64,000 nucleotides of DNA from Perkinsus olseni (Eukaryota > Perkinsozoa > Perkinsida > Perkinsidae): positions 62,001 through 126,000 of the forward strand of contig JABANP010000117.1 in the NCBI GenBank assembly GCA_013115135.1, read 5' to 3'. Shown piece by piece: positions 23,587 to 34,764 of this stretch; positions within the stretch are counted from its first letter, which is position 1, and the number at the start of each line of letters is the position of its first letter. The position numbers and the translations under genes were made by a program. The notes under the pieces are model-generated. The model was not told the origin of the DNA and did no database searches. It was given only the letters and a program-made list of their open reading frames with translations.

Positions 23587-24303
23587 CGCCCTTGGATATC
23601 ATCCTTGCCAAGGAGTCTTCGGCTCTGCTTCTCCACCTACTAGCCTTTTGCCAATCAGTGAGTTACGGCTCGTAACGTCGTCAGCATACGCACGTTGTGT
23701 GCATTCTCCACGGCTCGGCATTACGTTTGACCGTCAAACTTTGGCAGCCTCTCATTATTTTCAATATCCCAAGCCGCTTAGAACGTATCGCTTGAAGCGA
23801 CTCTACCTCATCCCCGTAGCAACCAGTGCTACAGCTTTTGCCTCGAGACCGCTGTTGTGTTCACTTGTACGTTGGCTGTTGTTGATTCGCGGAAACTGGT
23901 CTGTATCTCGGACATGGGTTGCATGTACAACTAAACAGCCTGGCCGATCATATCGTGACATGATGAACATATGAGTTACGGTCTCGTAGGCAGAAGACTT
24001 CTGATTGACAGTAGCAAGACCATTCTACCTTGAATAGCACGATGATAATAATTTCAAAGATAAGAGTTGAGCCGTGCTCTGTTCACACTCTCAACCTCTA
24101 CATCAGGGAAGTTTCGTGGGTAGAAACTTCTAACTTCCAAGGACATCGGTTCTTAAGCTTGTGTGCACGCAGACGCACAGGAGCTTATCTTAACACGACG
24201 TCTACTGTATGTCAATGCGTAGGTCTTTCTGTTGTACCCCAGTTGTTCGCGTTTCTTCAGCCTCCTGAGGATCTTAGGCTGGATCTGTTTCTCGTCCTTT
24301 CAC

Positions 24304-27300
24304 ATGCTGCGTCTCCGATTGGGAAGCTGGGAGATCCGTAGACGCTACAGGGAGCTCGATCTCTTCCGGAAGTTACCATCAGAAGTCCGGAGCAGGTTCG
24401 GCCTCACAGTCAAACAGCCGGTTGGTACAGGTAGCCCGACCCAGCTGACACAGTTATACTCTGATACGTACTCAGACGATTCAAGTCGTATTCATCATCC
24501 TCATCGTCGTGCTACAGTTTGCTAATATTGCGGAATTCCTGCTGGCCACGGTGAGCCGAGATGGAGGTGTGAGGCCCTTTCTAGAACAGTCTCGACCTCC
24601 TTACTCTGTTTGACGGCTTATTCTCCCCTTCTGATATGCAATTTGCACACAGTCTGCGAAGTGAACTTTTGAATGGAGGCCTTCAACGTGGCTACAGAAA
24701 GTAACTCTGAGTGAGTCACCAACTCATTATTCTACGAGTCGTAGACTACGACCGAGAGTGTATCGGAGTGCGCTAGCGGTGCTTCCGTCGCGCGAAGAGT
24801 ACGATAGAAAGAGCATATTTCAAGACCTACTTTCGAAGATCACACCGTCCTAGACAGCCCAGGTTACGGCGTTATGGATCTTTGATCAGCCGACCGAACA
24901 GCAGTTCAGCGTGGACACGTCAGAGACCTTGACGAGTGACTCTAAGCCGAAGCTGCGGGTCATGTTGAACATTACTTTCACGAATATGCCCTGCGCTGCT
25001 CTCAGCCTGGACTATCAGGTAGGCGATGATCGAATCATGATGGCGTTGGCGATAGATCACGATTCCACTACATCATGACTTGATCCTGGTGCTGTGAATA
25101 GATCATTGACGAAATGCTCGGAATTTGAGTAGTTTGCTATTATGGAATAAGCTGATTAGCGATTACTGCCCATTACCCGAAGAGGAGAGGCTACTAGCTT
25201 CAAGCTAGCATCCTGTGGGCCGCTCATTTTCGTGCTGTACTGACTCTTATCTTGATTGGCTTCGCTTTTATAACAGGGGGAAAGATAAAATTTTCCGAAA
25301 AATATCATTTGCAATGCAAATTTTGCATATGCAACTGGCACATCCAGTATCCCATTGACTGCTGCCTTCTACTACATTATGGAATAAACACTAAATAGCG
25401 CACCGTCACTGGGTTCTATCGGCTCCCCGTTTATAGGATGTGATGGGGTCGAAGGTTGTGGACGTTCGATCCACGATATTCAAGACACGAATCAGAAGAT
25501 CCGACGGGAGAGAGATCAGCTCAGAGAACAACGCACCAAGGGCCATTGGTGAGCCTCCGTCCATGAGAGTTCACGGGGTTCGGCGGACGGAGGCGGTTCC
25601 TGTAAACCGAAGCGCGGATTTCGCAGTAGCCGCTGTCTGCTGTAGCGCTCATGATCACCGAGCCTGACCGTACCAAGCATAAGTTACGTGTCCTCTCAGT
25701 CCACTCAGAGAACCGAGCAAACGGGGGACCACAGATCAGGCTCAGGGCTACTAACGACACCGAAGAGACTTGCGGTGACTAATTCGTTCTTTGATCGCGG
25801 AATTCTTCCAAGCTCTGTACCAGGCAATTGCTATGGAGCGATGGAGGCGGACAACTGCTGCGATCGCTGCACCGACGTCATGTACGCCTATAGACTGAAG
25901 AAGTAGTCCACCTCTGCGCGACACGACCGGGAGGCATTTCGCTCAGATGGGCGCTGCCCAGGATTGAGGACGTGAAACAATGTAGAGACGAGGCAGCGGC
26001 TGGACAGCTGAACACGGGTAAGGCACCTGCGCCGTGTCGTTACACGCCTTTTGGTCAAGGACTTCCACTGAGGACGAGCTGTGCCCGAGTTTTCCGGTTG
26101 TGGTCAGGCATAATCCATTCTGGGAGCGCTCTCTGGTCTACAAGCGACTTTGAGAAAGTTCGCAAGCAGGAGCAAGCACTGGATGACATGATATGGGTAG
26201 CCTGGGCGGCAGCTCGCTGTCGACTGCTCGTGTGACCTCTCTCCTATTCTAGGGTGGTGGGAGCGTGCCTGGATTTGGGGCGAAGGCCAAGACGGGCGGA
26301 TGGCGGGGGGCTGGACCGCACAATGGTGAGAAGAAAAAGTAGGGAAGAATGATTCACTCATTCTCCTCTTGGATCCTCTAAGGGTTATGCGGATGGGAAA
26401 TGGCTCAGATTCATTTCTCATGCCAGTTTCTGGCGCGACTTGCCCTTAACGACCTACTTGGCGTGAGTGTGAGTCATTAGTCGTTTCTTCTCAGGTCCTA
26501 CAGAGCTCCTGTCTCGTGGTGATGGATCTGAGAAGGGGCAGTATTCCGATATTCTACACGACGATTTACGTTCGCGAGCCCCTGCGGCATCTCACAGTCT
26601 ACCTGCGGCCGTGGCCACGGCGCGCAACAAGCTCGAGGCTGACCCGGGTCACCCAAGGGAAGCATCCTTGGTTGATGGGGTAGTGAAGCACAGCGAGGCG
26701 ATACCGGAAGTGGATTCTCGCGACGCGGAGGGCGGGAGAAAAGCGGAAGCTCCCACTAGAGGGCCGCGCGGCGCAGAGGAGGGTGAAGGAGCGCCTAGGA
26801 GAAGACTCAGAGAAATTGGCCGAATCAGTAGGCTCCTTGGGCTACGTCTTAGCCGGTACGCGGCGATGCGCCCGGGCGCATTCCGCATGCACTACACCAT
26901 TTTTACCTCAAGCTACAATTCTTGAGACTTGACCTGGAAAGACTTCAATCTGAAACGATTTTTTATATCGAAATTCTGTGAATCGAATAAAAAACAACTT
27001 CGTTTTCGGGAAAAAACTCAAGTTCAAATCAAGCCGAAGTCTGCCCAGCGAAAATCCCCGTAAATCTAAGTACCTTAATTGAAGTTACATCCTTTCAACC
27101 CGAGACCACCACAGATGGCACACTCAAAGTTCACTGATTCTGATGAAATTGTGCACCATCATCTAATCGGTCGAGAAGCTTAGGTTTGGCCGCTTGCCTG
27201 GGAGTGGGGCGCGTCGCCGTGCGTGCCTTCGCTGGGACTTGGGAGATTTCCTTGAGAGCTATCCTACTTCAGCGCCCTACTGGAACCGCTTCACTCCTGT

Positions 27301-28505
27301 ACTGGCGAGAGATGAAGTAGAGGTTGAAGCTTTGGAGGAACAGAAAGGGGAAATGTGTAAAGTAAGATCCGTGGGAAGCGGAGCGCAGTCCTTGCTCGGT
27401 CTCGAGATTTTGATTCGATGGTGAGAATCTTGGCTGTTAGTTCTGGGGTTACTTCGACACCGCCAAGGTCCCAGGCAACTTCCACATATCCACCCACGGG
27501 GTCTCGAGAGAAGCTTGGGAGCAGGTTATGCGTCAGCGTAGGGTTCAATATCGTTGTCAACGATACCTCAATAAAGTCACGATGAGCCGCCATCCTCGCC
27601 GCGTCCTTCGTCCTGAGCACGACAGTTCGGAACGTGCGGTGAATTTTACGCTCTCAGGAGGATATGCTGGTGTTAGTGGTGAACTCAGCGGTGGAATCAA
27701 CATGAGGTAGGCTGAGAAGATATTCTCCCTCGGTGGTGTGATGCTCGTGGATTTTCCGTTGCACTGTGAGGTTCCTGCTACGCGACTGGCAACTGCCACA
27801 ACCCTCTCCCGCCGTGTTGCAGCTCTCAGTCGAGTCGTTGAACAGCGCTAGTCTCTCATAAAGTCCGCTGGCAGCGGACCACTGCTCCAGTAATCCCCAT
27901 CAGGCACATCATCCATCGTCTAGACTTCGTCGACCCGGCAACCAATGCCACTATCGGCGCTGGCAGAGAGATGCTCGCTGGGGAGGTCACTGGTGAGGCC
28001 TTGGCATACCAGTAATGAACTGGCGGGACCGTCTTCAGCGTCTCTCCGCCGATTAGTTGTGGTGTTCCGGCTCGATCTAGGTACTACCTGAGAGTCAACC
28101 CCGCGTCTGATCTCACCGGTCAATCTCCTCTTCACGGGTAAGTCACATAATAGGAACATGTTGTTAGCATGATACTGTCCATGCCCGATCGTCAGTTGGC
28201 GCACAGATTATCGCCTAGGACATTCACTGTCGTCCTGCATTTCCAGGTATCAGTACAGGGGCCATCTTGTGGAGAGCAGTCTGAGTTCGCACGAGTTGTC
28301 CACGACGTTCAAGTTCGACATCGATGCAATCCGCGTTAGGTAGGCAAAACGGGTGATTGACTTATTGAAGCGTTGAACAGAAGGACGGTCGTCCCGCTAC
28401 TGAATCTGCATGAATCCTGCAGGGGGTGTCATTGGGATATTCTCAGCTATCTCGCTCTCCGAGTCTGGCAGCATCAGTTGGCTCAACCGAGCCATCTCAA
28501 TTTGA
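24304..28505 (+). CDS. Erv46/ERGIC3-type ER-Golgi cargo receptor, multi-exon
   Basis: COPII vesicle membrane protein family cycling between ER and Golgi. Exons recognised in family order: RYRELDLFRKLPSEVRSR (from about 24304); first membrane span VVFIILIVVLQFANIAEF (near 24488); VDTSETLTSDSKPKLRVMLN then ITFTNMPCAALSLDYQ (ending near 25019); VVDVRSTIFKTRIRRSDG (near 25450); GNCYGAMEADNCCDRCTDVM with the conserved Cys pairs (near 25830); WALPRIEDVKQCRDEA (near 25950); GYFDTAKVPGNFHISTHG (near 27460), the family's G-N-F-H motif; HIIHRLDFVDPATN (near 27910); YQYRGHLVESSLSSHELSTT then FKFDIDAIRVR (near 28250). The last exon has GGVIGIFSAISL, the second span, and ends at TGA 28503-28505. The region 26.0-27.4 kb between exons is long and may hold another exon or an insertion. 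The start codon is provisional. Confidence 0.75.
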
Positions 28506-30142
28506 TGCTATCACAACAATACCATCAAATTGGTTGACCCATTGAGAGCTGTAGAATTTGTAGACTACAAGAAAACTAAGCTCCACGCGGCCGCCCAGCA
28601 ATGCTAGAACAGCACTCTCGGCCATTCGAATGCGTCTGCTGCAGTTACACAACCTCTGAGGTCACGACTCTGTCGCATTTCATAGTGCACGGCCTGGCCA
28701 TAGCTGGTGGCATGGTAGCGGTTATGATGATGCTGATCAAGGTGGCGGAGAACCTGTCGGGCTGACCCGTTATTCTTGAGGCATTTTCCGCATGAGTGGA
28801 TCGATGTGGCAAAAGTATTGTTTCGTATACCCTGTGGCTTTGAGTACGCTGCGAGGAGTAGATCTAGAGCTGGGAGATAATGCATTCGAGCTGCGACTCG
28901 CTCCGGGTGATATGAGATCGCGAAAGCGCATAGGTGCGAAGTAACCTGGAAGTATTCTTGAACTCTCCCCAAACACCGCGAAGAAGATAAAAACAGGGCG
29001 CTGGGTCTTTAATGAAAGAAGCAGCAGCAGCTGCAACTACAGTAACTGCTCGCAGCAGGGATTAGCAATTACGACCGACACGGTGTCGGCCGTAATTGCT
29101 AATCCCTGTCGGCGTCGGCGACATCGATGTATGAAGGAGCATGTCAATAACTGTAGACTCCCACGACGCTTCAACACCATCGGGTGGCCCTCGTTCGTCG
29201 GTTCTGAGCTTCACGATGGTGAGAGCGCCACTGTCAATGCTGACTTGAACTCTCATCGTATAGCACCAGGGAAGATGTATGCGGCAAATCCCTGAAGATA
29301 TCCACATCGCGATTCAGCTCGACCCAATGAGGATCTGCATACCGCCTCAGGGCGCTCATGGAAAGATTCGAACACACTTTTTAACACTCCTCAGGCAGGC
29401 ACTTGGCAAACAGGAGAACCGTGCGGCGGCATGGAGTGCTCCTGGCTATCCTTGTGAACTCGCTTGCACGAGGAAGCTCTCCTTGGAAGTTGCATGAGTT
29501 GCGGCCGCACAGCTAGACGACTTGATCAGCGAAAGGCTTGCACTTCCCTAGATCGAATCATTACCAATTTAGAGATGGTCAGAATTGTACCCAACCCGGG
29601 TGCGTTGGAAATTCTCGTTCTGACTCAATGCATGATCGCACACATAATTATAGCTACGAGACAGTGTCGTCGGAGCTGCTCAATCGTCTATCCTTAGGTG
29701 TCTTAAGTTCTTTGGTGACATGCACCTTTCAAATTTGCAATTACTTATCCAACAACTAGCTTAACCCAATAACACATCTTTTCCAAACTTGAAAAAAGTT
29801 ATGAAGATTACTTCATACTTTCTTGTCAAGACTTCGTCGACTTAAAATACTCTCACTGAGAGATGTTGCACCGGCAAGGGCCGATTATAAATACTAAGCT
29901 TTGCTTGCGTGCAATTATAGAGTCAGGATATCAGTTGCATGAGACGACGCTCAATGTCAACATCACGGGATGGAAACCTCAGTCAATCGCCCTTCAGTCA
30001 GCTTCTGAGGCCTGGTCAGCGACGGCAGGCGCAGTGTTGGCATGGAGAAGCCACGGGTGCGGTAGAAACGCCACCTGAGCAACATGCATCATGAGGGACA
30101 GGAGTAACAACCGGAGCGGAGCGATGAAAGAACGGTTTTCAC
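28506..30142. other. Region without recognised gene, with a 53-nt hairpin
   Basis: Scattered exon-like fragments on + (for example near 29900, ESGYQLHETTLNVNITGW) but no gene model. An AT-rich patch lies at about 29700-29850. The hairpin at 29056-29108 is listed separately. Confidence 0.3.
29056..29108. repeat. 53-nt near-perfect palindrome with 1-nt centre
   Basis: Arms of 26 bases (starting CAGGGATTAGCAATTACG) around a single central G, with one mismatch. It is the longest of the odd-centred palindromes seen. Confidence 0.85.
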
Positions 30143-31308
30143 TTACAGAAGGAAACATGCAACTCCGATGATGATCACCAGCATCATGATGGCGATCACG
30201 AGTCCCTCCTTTTCCACCCGACTCACTGTCGGTAGAGGCCATCTCGCCCTGAGGAGCAAGCGAAACATCACTTCAGATAAGATGTTGTATGCCGGAGGGA
30301 ACGGCGAGATGCTTACCAGTCCATCATCTTCAGGCAAAGTTGCTATGAAAACACTGCAAGGACTGAATAAAAAGACCAATGAAACGGAGAGTCGTCGTCG
30401 TAGAGAGTCAGCCCGCCTACTCAGAGTCGACTGTTTCCCAGCCATCATCGCACACGCAGGAGTCGATAGAAAACGACCAAACACCGTGCTCACCGCAAGA
30501 GCTGATGTCTGAAACGCGAAGGTATCAGTGACCCAAGTCAGACTCGCAGAGGCTTACTGGGAGTCGCCGTCGAAGCACCAACCCTAGGATCTCCATCCTC
30601 CTCAAATGCCACAGTGAAGTCAACAGGCGTATCCCTCCGACTGGTTGAGCTTCCGGCAGTCGTTGTTTCAATGGAGTTGCCCTCTGTGGTCGCGGCAGTA
30701 GGCACGACCGTGGTGGAGATCAGTGGGGAAGATGATGGCCACCACTCAGTTGTAGTCGCCGCGGAGAACTGCTGCGTCGTCGGAGACGGGCAAATGCATT
30801 TGGTGGAGGTCCCGGAGGACGACTCACCACTAGTGAGGGGCGTACCAGCAGCGGATGTAACAAGGCCAGTAGTTGAAGTGGGCGGGCTTGGCGCTGCGTT
30901 ACCGGTGCTGGGCCGCGTAGATCTCATAAAGTCAGTCGTACCAACGGCTGGTGTCGCCGGCACCGTTGTGACAGTTTTCGTGGTACTAGTGGTCGTGGTG
31001 GTTGTTGTAGTAGTGGTAGTAGTTGTGGTTGTTGTGTTCGTGGGATACATCATCTCCTTCCATTCGTCTAAGGGTACTTGACGAGGAGTTATGATCACCG
31101 TCTCATCAGGACAAGCTCTGAGAAGGACAGCAACACTGTGGAAGCACACCAAGGTTGCATCATACCTCATTTTCAAGGACGTATCATGGGGAGAAGTTCT
31201 ATAGAAGCCAGGCATACACCAACACGTCTGATAGTCCGCATACCAGTTGTAAGTGCACCAGATTGGAGGGCTCTCATTAGGGTACCCTAATGATGTGAAT
31301 GAGAGCAC
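30143..31308 (-). CDS. Surface protein: EGF-like, Thr-rich mucin-like stalk, EGF-like, membrane span
   Basis: The first recognised exon (to 31308) starts with WCTYNWYADYQTCWCMPGFY, the C-x(12)-C-x-C-x-P-G-F pattern of the second half of an EGF-like module. A pure run of about 16 threonines follows, then a long Thr/Ser/Pro region typical of O-glycosylated stalks. After an intron (CCCA|GTAAGC ... TTTCAG) the next exon reads SSCGEHGVWSFSIDSCVCDD then GW, another EGF-like piece. A later exon carries EKEGLVIAIMMLVIIIGVAC, a membrane span, near 30143-30210. The order suggests a type I adhesin-like protein. The signal-peptide exon was not found and should lie above 31308. Phase of the last junction is unresolved. 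Confidence 0.6.
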
Positions 31309-31756
31309 GGAATGCGATCAGAGCAGACTTTGCCCCTACATCGAGGGGCATGGTGGTCGGAACCCTCAGCCGGGCACTCGGAGTCCAAAGAGGGGCCATG
31401 AGGAGGAAGCAAGACCGACTTCGGCGCCTTCTCATAACACCTGTAAAAACGGAGATGAAAAGTAGGTCAGAAACGGAAGTATGTGTTCTATCATGTATTC
31501 CTGCACCTACAGCCAGTCGCGGTTCTTTCTGCCATGATCGTTCCCCTTGTCGTTCGGATCGAGAATGCAATCTGAAAAACTAGATCAGGCACTATGCAGG
31601 AGAAGTCGAGCTACTGTATCTGACGGGAGACTCCTCGTAACCCTCGTCATCATGCTGCTTCTCATGCAAACGGACACAGAACCTGGCAATAAATCGCTCT
31701 GGCTGCAACCGAAGCAACGCCGCGGGAGGTAGTCACTTTCAAAGAACTCTTTAGAC

Positions 31757-32064
31757 TCACTCTTTAATCTCCTTCTTCCGGGCTCCATAAACGACAGCAT
31801 CTTTCCATTTACCCAAACATCTGAACTTCCCAGGCTTGTCGAAGCGGCCTCTACCGTTGGTGTAGATGTTCCACTGGAACTCTTTGAGCTCAGATTTGAT
31901 CTTCGATTGCCCTGAGGCAACAACAGTGAGAAAGCAAGATGGCAGAAGTTAGAGACTACGAGAGACTTACATTTTCTCTTGTCGTCTTTGGGTAGTCTAG
32001 TACGAGCTGATACCAGCGTCGGCAGTAGCAGGGCGGCCAATGCAGATGACGGAGAGAGCTTCAT
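31757..32064 (-). CDS. Small basic secreted protein
   Basis: Two exons. ATG at 32062-32064 gives a clear signal peptide (MKLSPSSALAALLLPTLVSA) followed by RTRLPKDDKRK. An intron with GTAAGT donor and CCTCAG acceptor joins in phase to WQSKIKSELKEFQWNIYTNG, then RGRFDKPGKFRCLGKWKDAV and a basic end, TGA at 31757-31759. The mature protein would be about 60-65 residues and strongly basic. Family unknown. It lies just outside the DNA transposon's left end and on the same strand as the mucin-like gene. Confidence 0.65.
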
Positions 32065-32341
32065 TGATCGTCAGACGAAACAACAAGTCAACTACCATAA
32101 ATTCACTCTGTGCAACTTGAGGATGCACTGCGAGATATAACGTGAGCTGGTTTCGGACGGTTCCGCGGTTGACCGTTTCAGAGGAAAGCGGTGAAACGGA
32201 ACTGAAACGCGCTCGCAGGAAACGCTCGACGGTTTTCGCCCTCTAGTACAGGGCCTTTACCCATCTTCGAGCCGCATGCAGTGAACTTGTGTATATCACA
32301 GCGTTAGACGACGGCAAACCGGAGCTTTGGTGCCTTGCCAG

Positions 32342-32363
32342 GGTAGGTATGCGGATCCTGATT
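32342..32363 (+). repeat. Left terminal inverted repeat of the Harbinger-like element
   Basis: 22 bases, exact inverted match to 42331-42352. Preceded by CAG. Confidence 0.85.
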
Positions 32364-32860
32364 GAGGAATCACAGTCAGTGATTGGAATCAGCGCCTGAT
32401 TGTGATGCAAGATTGGAGTCAGTGCCTGATGCGTGAAGCCTGATCCAGATTACTTAAATCTGAGTGAGATGCATGATGAGCGATTCTGATTACTGACCCA
32501 TGAGCCAGATCAATGATTGGTGATTGTGATTGATGATCCTTGATTGCAATCAATAATCAAATCACGATCGTGATTGTAAATCAAGATGTCTGAGAAACTG
32601 ATCAGGGTCACGATTGCAATCACGAGCTCTTGAGAAAAATCAACTGCCTCTGATAAAAAAGACTGACTCGAGATCCATTTACTGATTGGGAATCACCCTT
32701 CTGATTTGAATCATGAATCACAATCAGATTATGATACAACATCACAATCAGTCAATCAATCACGCTTTTCTCACGAGGTAAAGCGTACCGGGGGTATTTC
32801 GTACCGGCACATGAATATGATCCTGATTATCCACTGCTGATTGTGATTCCAAGATCAACG
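32364..32860. repeat. Left subterminal TGATT-rich region of the transposon
   Basis: Dense, irregular copies of TGATTGTGATT, GATTGCAATCA and related words in both orientations. A matching smaller region lies inside the right end. Such subterminal arrays are where transposases commonly bind; that role here is inferred. Confidence 0.6.
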
Positions 32861-33286
32861 GGACGAGTCGTACCGTACGACCACCTAAGGTCCTTGCGGT
32901 TGGGATCGAACGCGGATCACCGGATTGTTAGTGGGGGACACTAACCGTTCGACTGCACAAGCATTCACTTAAATACTCCTCTTCGAAGTAGGAACCCAAG
33001 CACGACTAGGATATTGATTTGAGTACAATCGCTCTCGAAGGTGTGCAAAGATATCCATACCTAGGATTGAACCCGGGGTTGTTCCGTAGATAACACGCTG
33101 CGCTACGGTCTGACCATGATGGCAAGCACACATCGCGGGAGGCTAACGGAGGACTTGCGTTGCCTTGCTTGTACGCTGCTATCAGATAAGAAATCCTGTC
33201 GAAGCTCGGTCTACCAACCGACTCTCAACACGACACACAGGATACAACTAAAGAACTACTCAAAATCGAAAATCTCACACATAGTA

Positions 33287-34252
33287 CTATCCAAAATACC
33301 TCAATGCGTACGAGTCACGACTCTCCAGTCCTTCAATGGCTTGCTCCGCGACATCCAAGACATTGAAATCTTCTCCATCAGCCGGATCTTCGTCTTCCTC
33401 AAGTTCTACCTCGGGTTCCCTCATCATCGTCTGGAAGTTGTGCAGACAGAAGCAAGCCAAGATCGCCTTCGCACTCTTGGACACCGGAGTAAGCCTCAGA
33501 TTCCCGTTACATATGGCCCATGATCGCTTCAGCTTTCTGAATCGACGCTCTATGGCCGACCGTACACTCTTATGGGCCACGTTGAAACTTGCATGAGCCG
33601 AATTAGGTGGAGGATTGTTATACGGCGTAAACATCGTAGAGCTCAATGCATACGCAGAATCCCCACACAACCAGTACCCTTGGGGGATGGACCTCAGTCG
33701 TCTCGAGAGCAAGCTCGACTGAAAGACCCTCGCATCGTGTGTAGAACCGGGGTTGGACGAATTCACTGAGATCCACATCGAATCTAACCCGAGAACTGCT
33801 TGCACGTTGATGGAGATGTGCCGTTTACAATCAATGAAGTCCGCCCGCTCAGCTTTGGGGACTACGTCTTTCAGAAGGACGTGAGTACCATCGATGAGCC
33901 CGATACACCCCGGAAGACGAGGATCCATGTTCGCGTTCCCGTTTCTGATTGTATCGTTGCTCGGGAAACGAATAAATCTGTGGCGATTCGCTACGATGCA
34001 GTCTACGACTTCACCGACACTCCGTGAAACGTATTCTTGGGAACAACCCATAGAATCACCTGCGACCATTTGAAAACAACCATTGGCGAGATACCTCAGC
34101 GCAACGAGCAGCTTCGTCATAATATGGTGGCGTTTACAGGACTCGCGGAGGTTCAACATCTCTAGGAGTAGCCTCAAAGAGCGCGCAGAGAACCTGTATC
34201 GCTCGCGTAGCACTTCGTCAGACATACCGAGGATGGGGTCCGGCAAGGGCAT
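33287..34252 (-). CDS. PIF/Harbinger transposase (DDE nuclease), apparently intact
   Basis: 321 residues in one exon. The RNase H-like core is recognisable: CIGLIDGTHV holds the first catalytic Asp (about residue 121), SNPGSTHDARVF follows (the usual G-S-x-H-D-x-R-V motif), YWLCGDSAYAL holds the second catalytic Asp (about 198), and SAIERRFRKLKRSW holds the catalytic Glu (about 235). The N-terminal helix region (LLVALRYLANGCFQMVAGDS) matches the family's helix-turn-helix-like start. Length is on the short side of, but within, the HARBI1 range. No stop or frameshift. It lies in the left third of the element and is transcribed towards its left end. Confidence 0.9.
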   Translation of the reverse strand: MPLPDPILGMSDEVLRERYRFSARSLRLLLEMLNLRESCKRHHIMTKLLVALRYLANGCFQMVAGDSMGCSQEYVSRSVGEVVDCIVANRHRFIRFPSNDTIRNGNANMDPRLPGCIGLIDGTHVLLKDVVPKAERADFIDCKRHISINVQAVLGLDSMWISVNSSNPGSTHDARVFQSSLLSRRLRSIPQGYWLCGDSAYALSSTMFTPYNNPPPNSAHASFNVAHKSVRSAIERRFRKLKRSWAICNGNLRLTPVSKSAKAILACFCLHNFQTMMREPEVELEEDEDPADGEDFNVLDVAEQAIEGLESRDSYALRYFG

Positions 34253-34764
34253 GGCTGGCAGTTAGTGAACAACACCTACATGTGAGCAACAGTAATTATT
34301 AATTACTAGCGTTAATATTACTATACTAATTATTTACGTTATTATTAATTACTATACTGATTGGGCCTGACCTCCTCGGTCAAAGCTAAGCAACAAGGGT
34401 ATGCTGACTCAGCATTGCTGAGTATACCCTCGTTGCTTAGCTGTCGATGTCGAGTCGATGTCGAGCCAGTCGATGTTTAGCGGTTATGGCCCATTGGCTG
34501 AGGCCCATTGACTGAGGCCCATTGACACTAGTTCTCACGCAACAGACCGTGGGTTATTGAGATGTATCAAAGCGCAGGCACACTACTCGTACAGACAAAA
34601 TCACGTTTAATGATCATACAAGCTAAACTGATGGCGGTTAGACCGTAGTTAATATTTTCGGCTATTGATGCTAAGTTACAGACCCTAACAGTGGCCATTA
34701 GAAGAGAAGCAGAGCAAATACTCCTCACTGGGGAGCCCCCAGAATTTCTGGGCCAGAAATGGCA
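34253..34764. other. Non-coding spacer inside the transposon, with a large hairpin
   Basis: AT-rich stretch at 34290-34360, then a hairpin at 34384-34442 (arms of about 29 bases, with a few mismatches, centred on one base between ACTCAGCA and TGCTGAGT). Short direct repeats of GTCGATGTCGA and GGCCCATTG follow. No gene seen. Confidence 0.6.
34384..34442. repeat. Large imperfect hairpin, possible terminator or fold-back structure
   Basis: The outer arms read AGCTAAGCAACAAGGGTAT and its near complement; the centre is a perfect 17-nt palindrome with a 1-nt loop. Confidence 0.7.

Noticed and set aside
30614..31081. 155-codon Val-rich + strand ORF.
   Set aside because: It is the reverse complement of the Thr-rich stalk of the - strand surface protein; the Val run mirrors the Thr run.
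33116..34265. + strand ORFs across the transposase.
   Set aside because: All lie opposite the clear - strand DDE transposase.
34290..34370. AT-rich patch as a replication origin.
   Set aside because: No supporting motif; AT-richness alone is not evidence.
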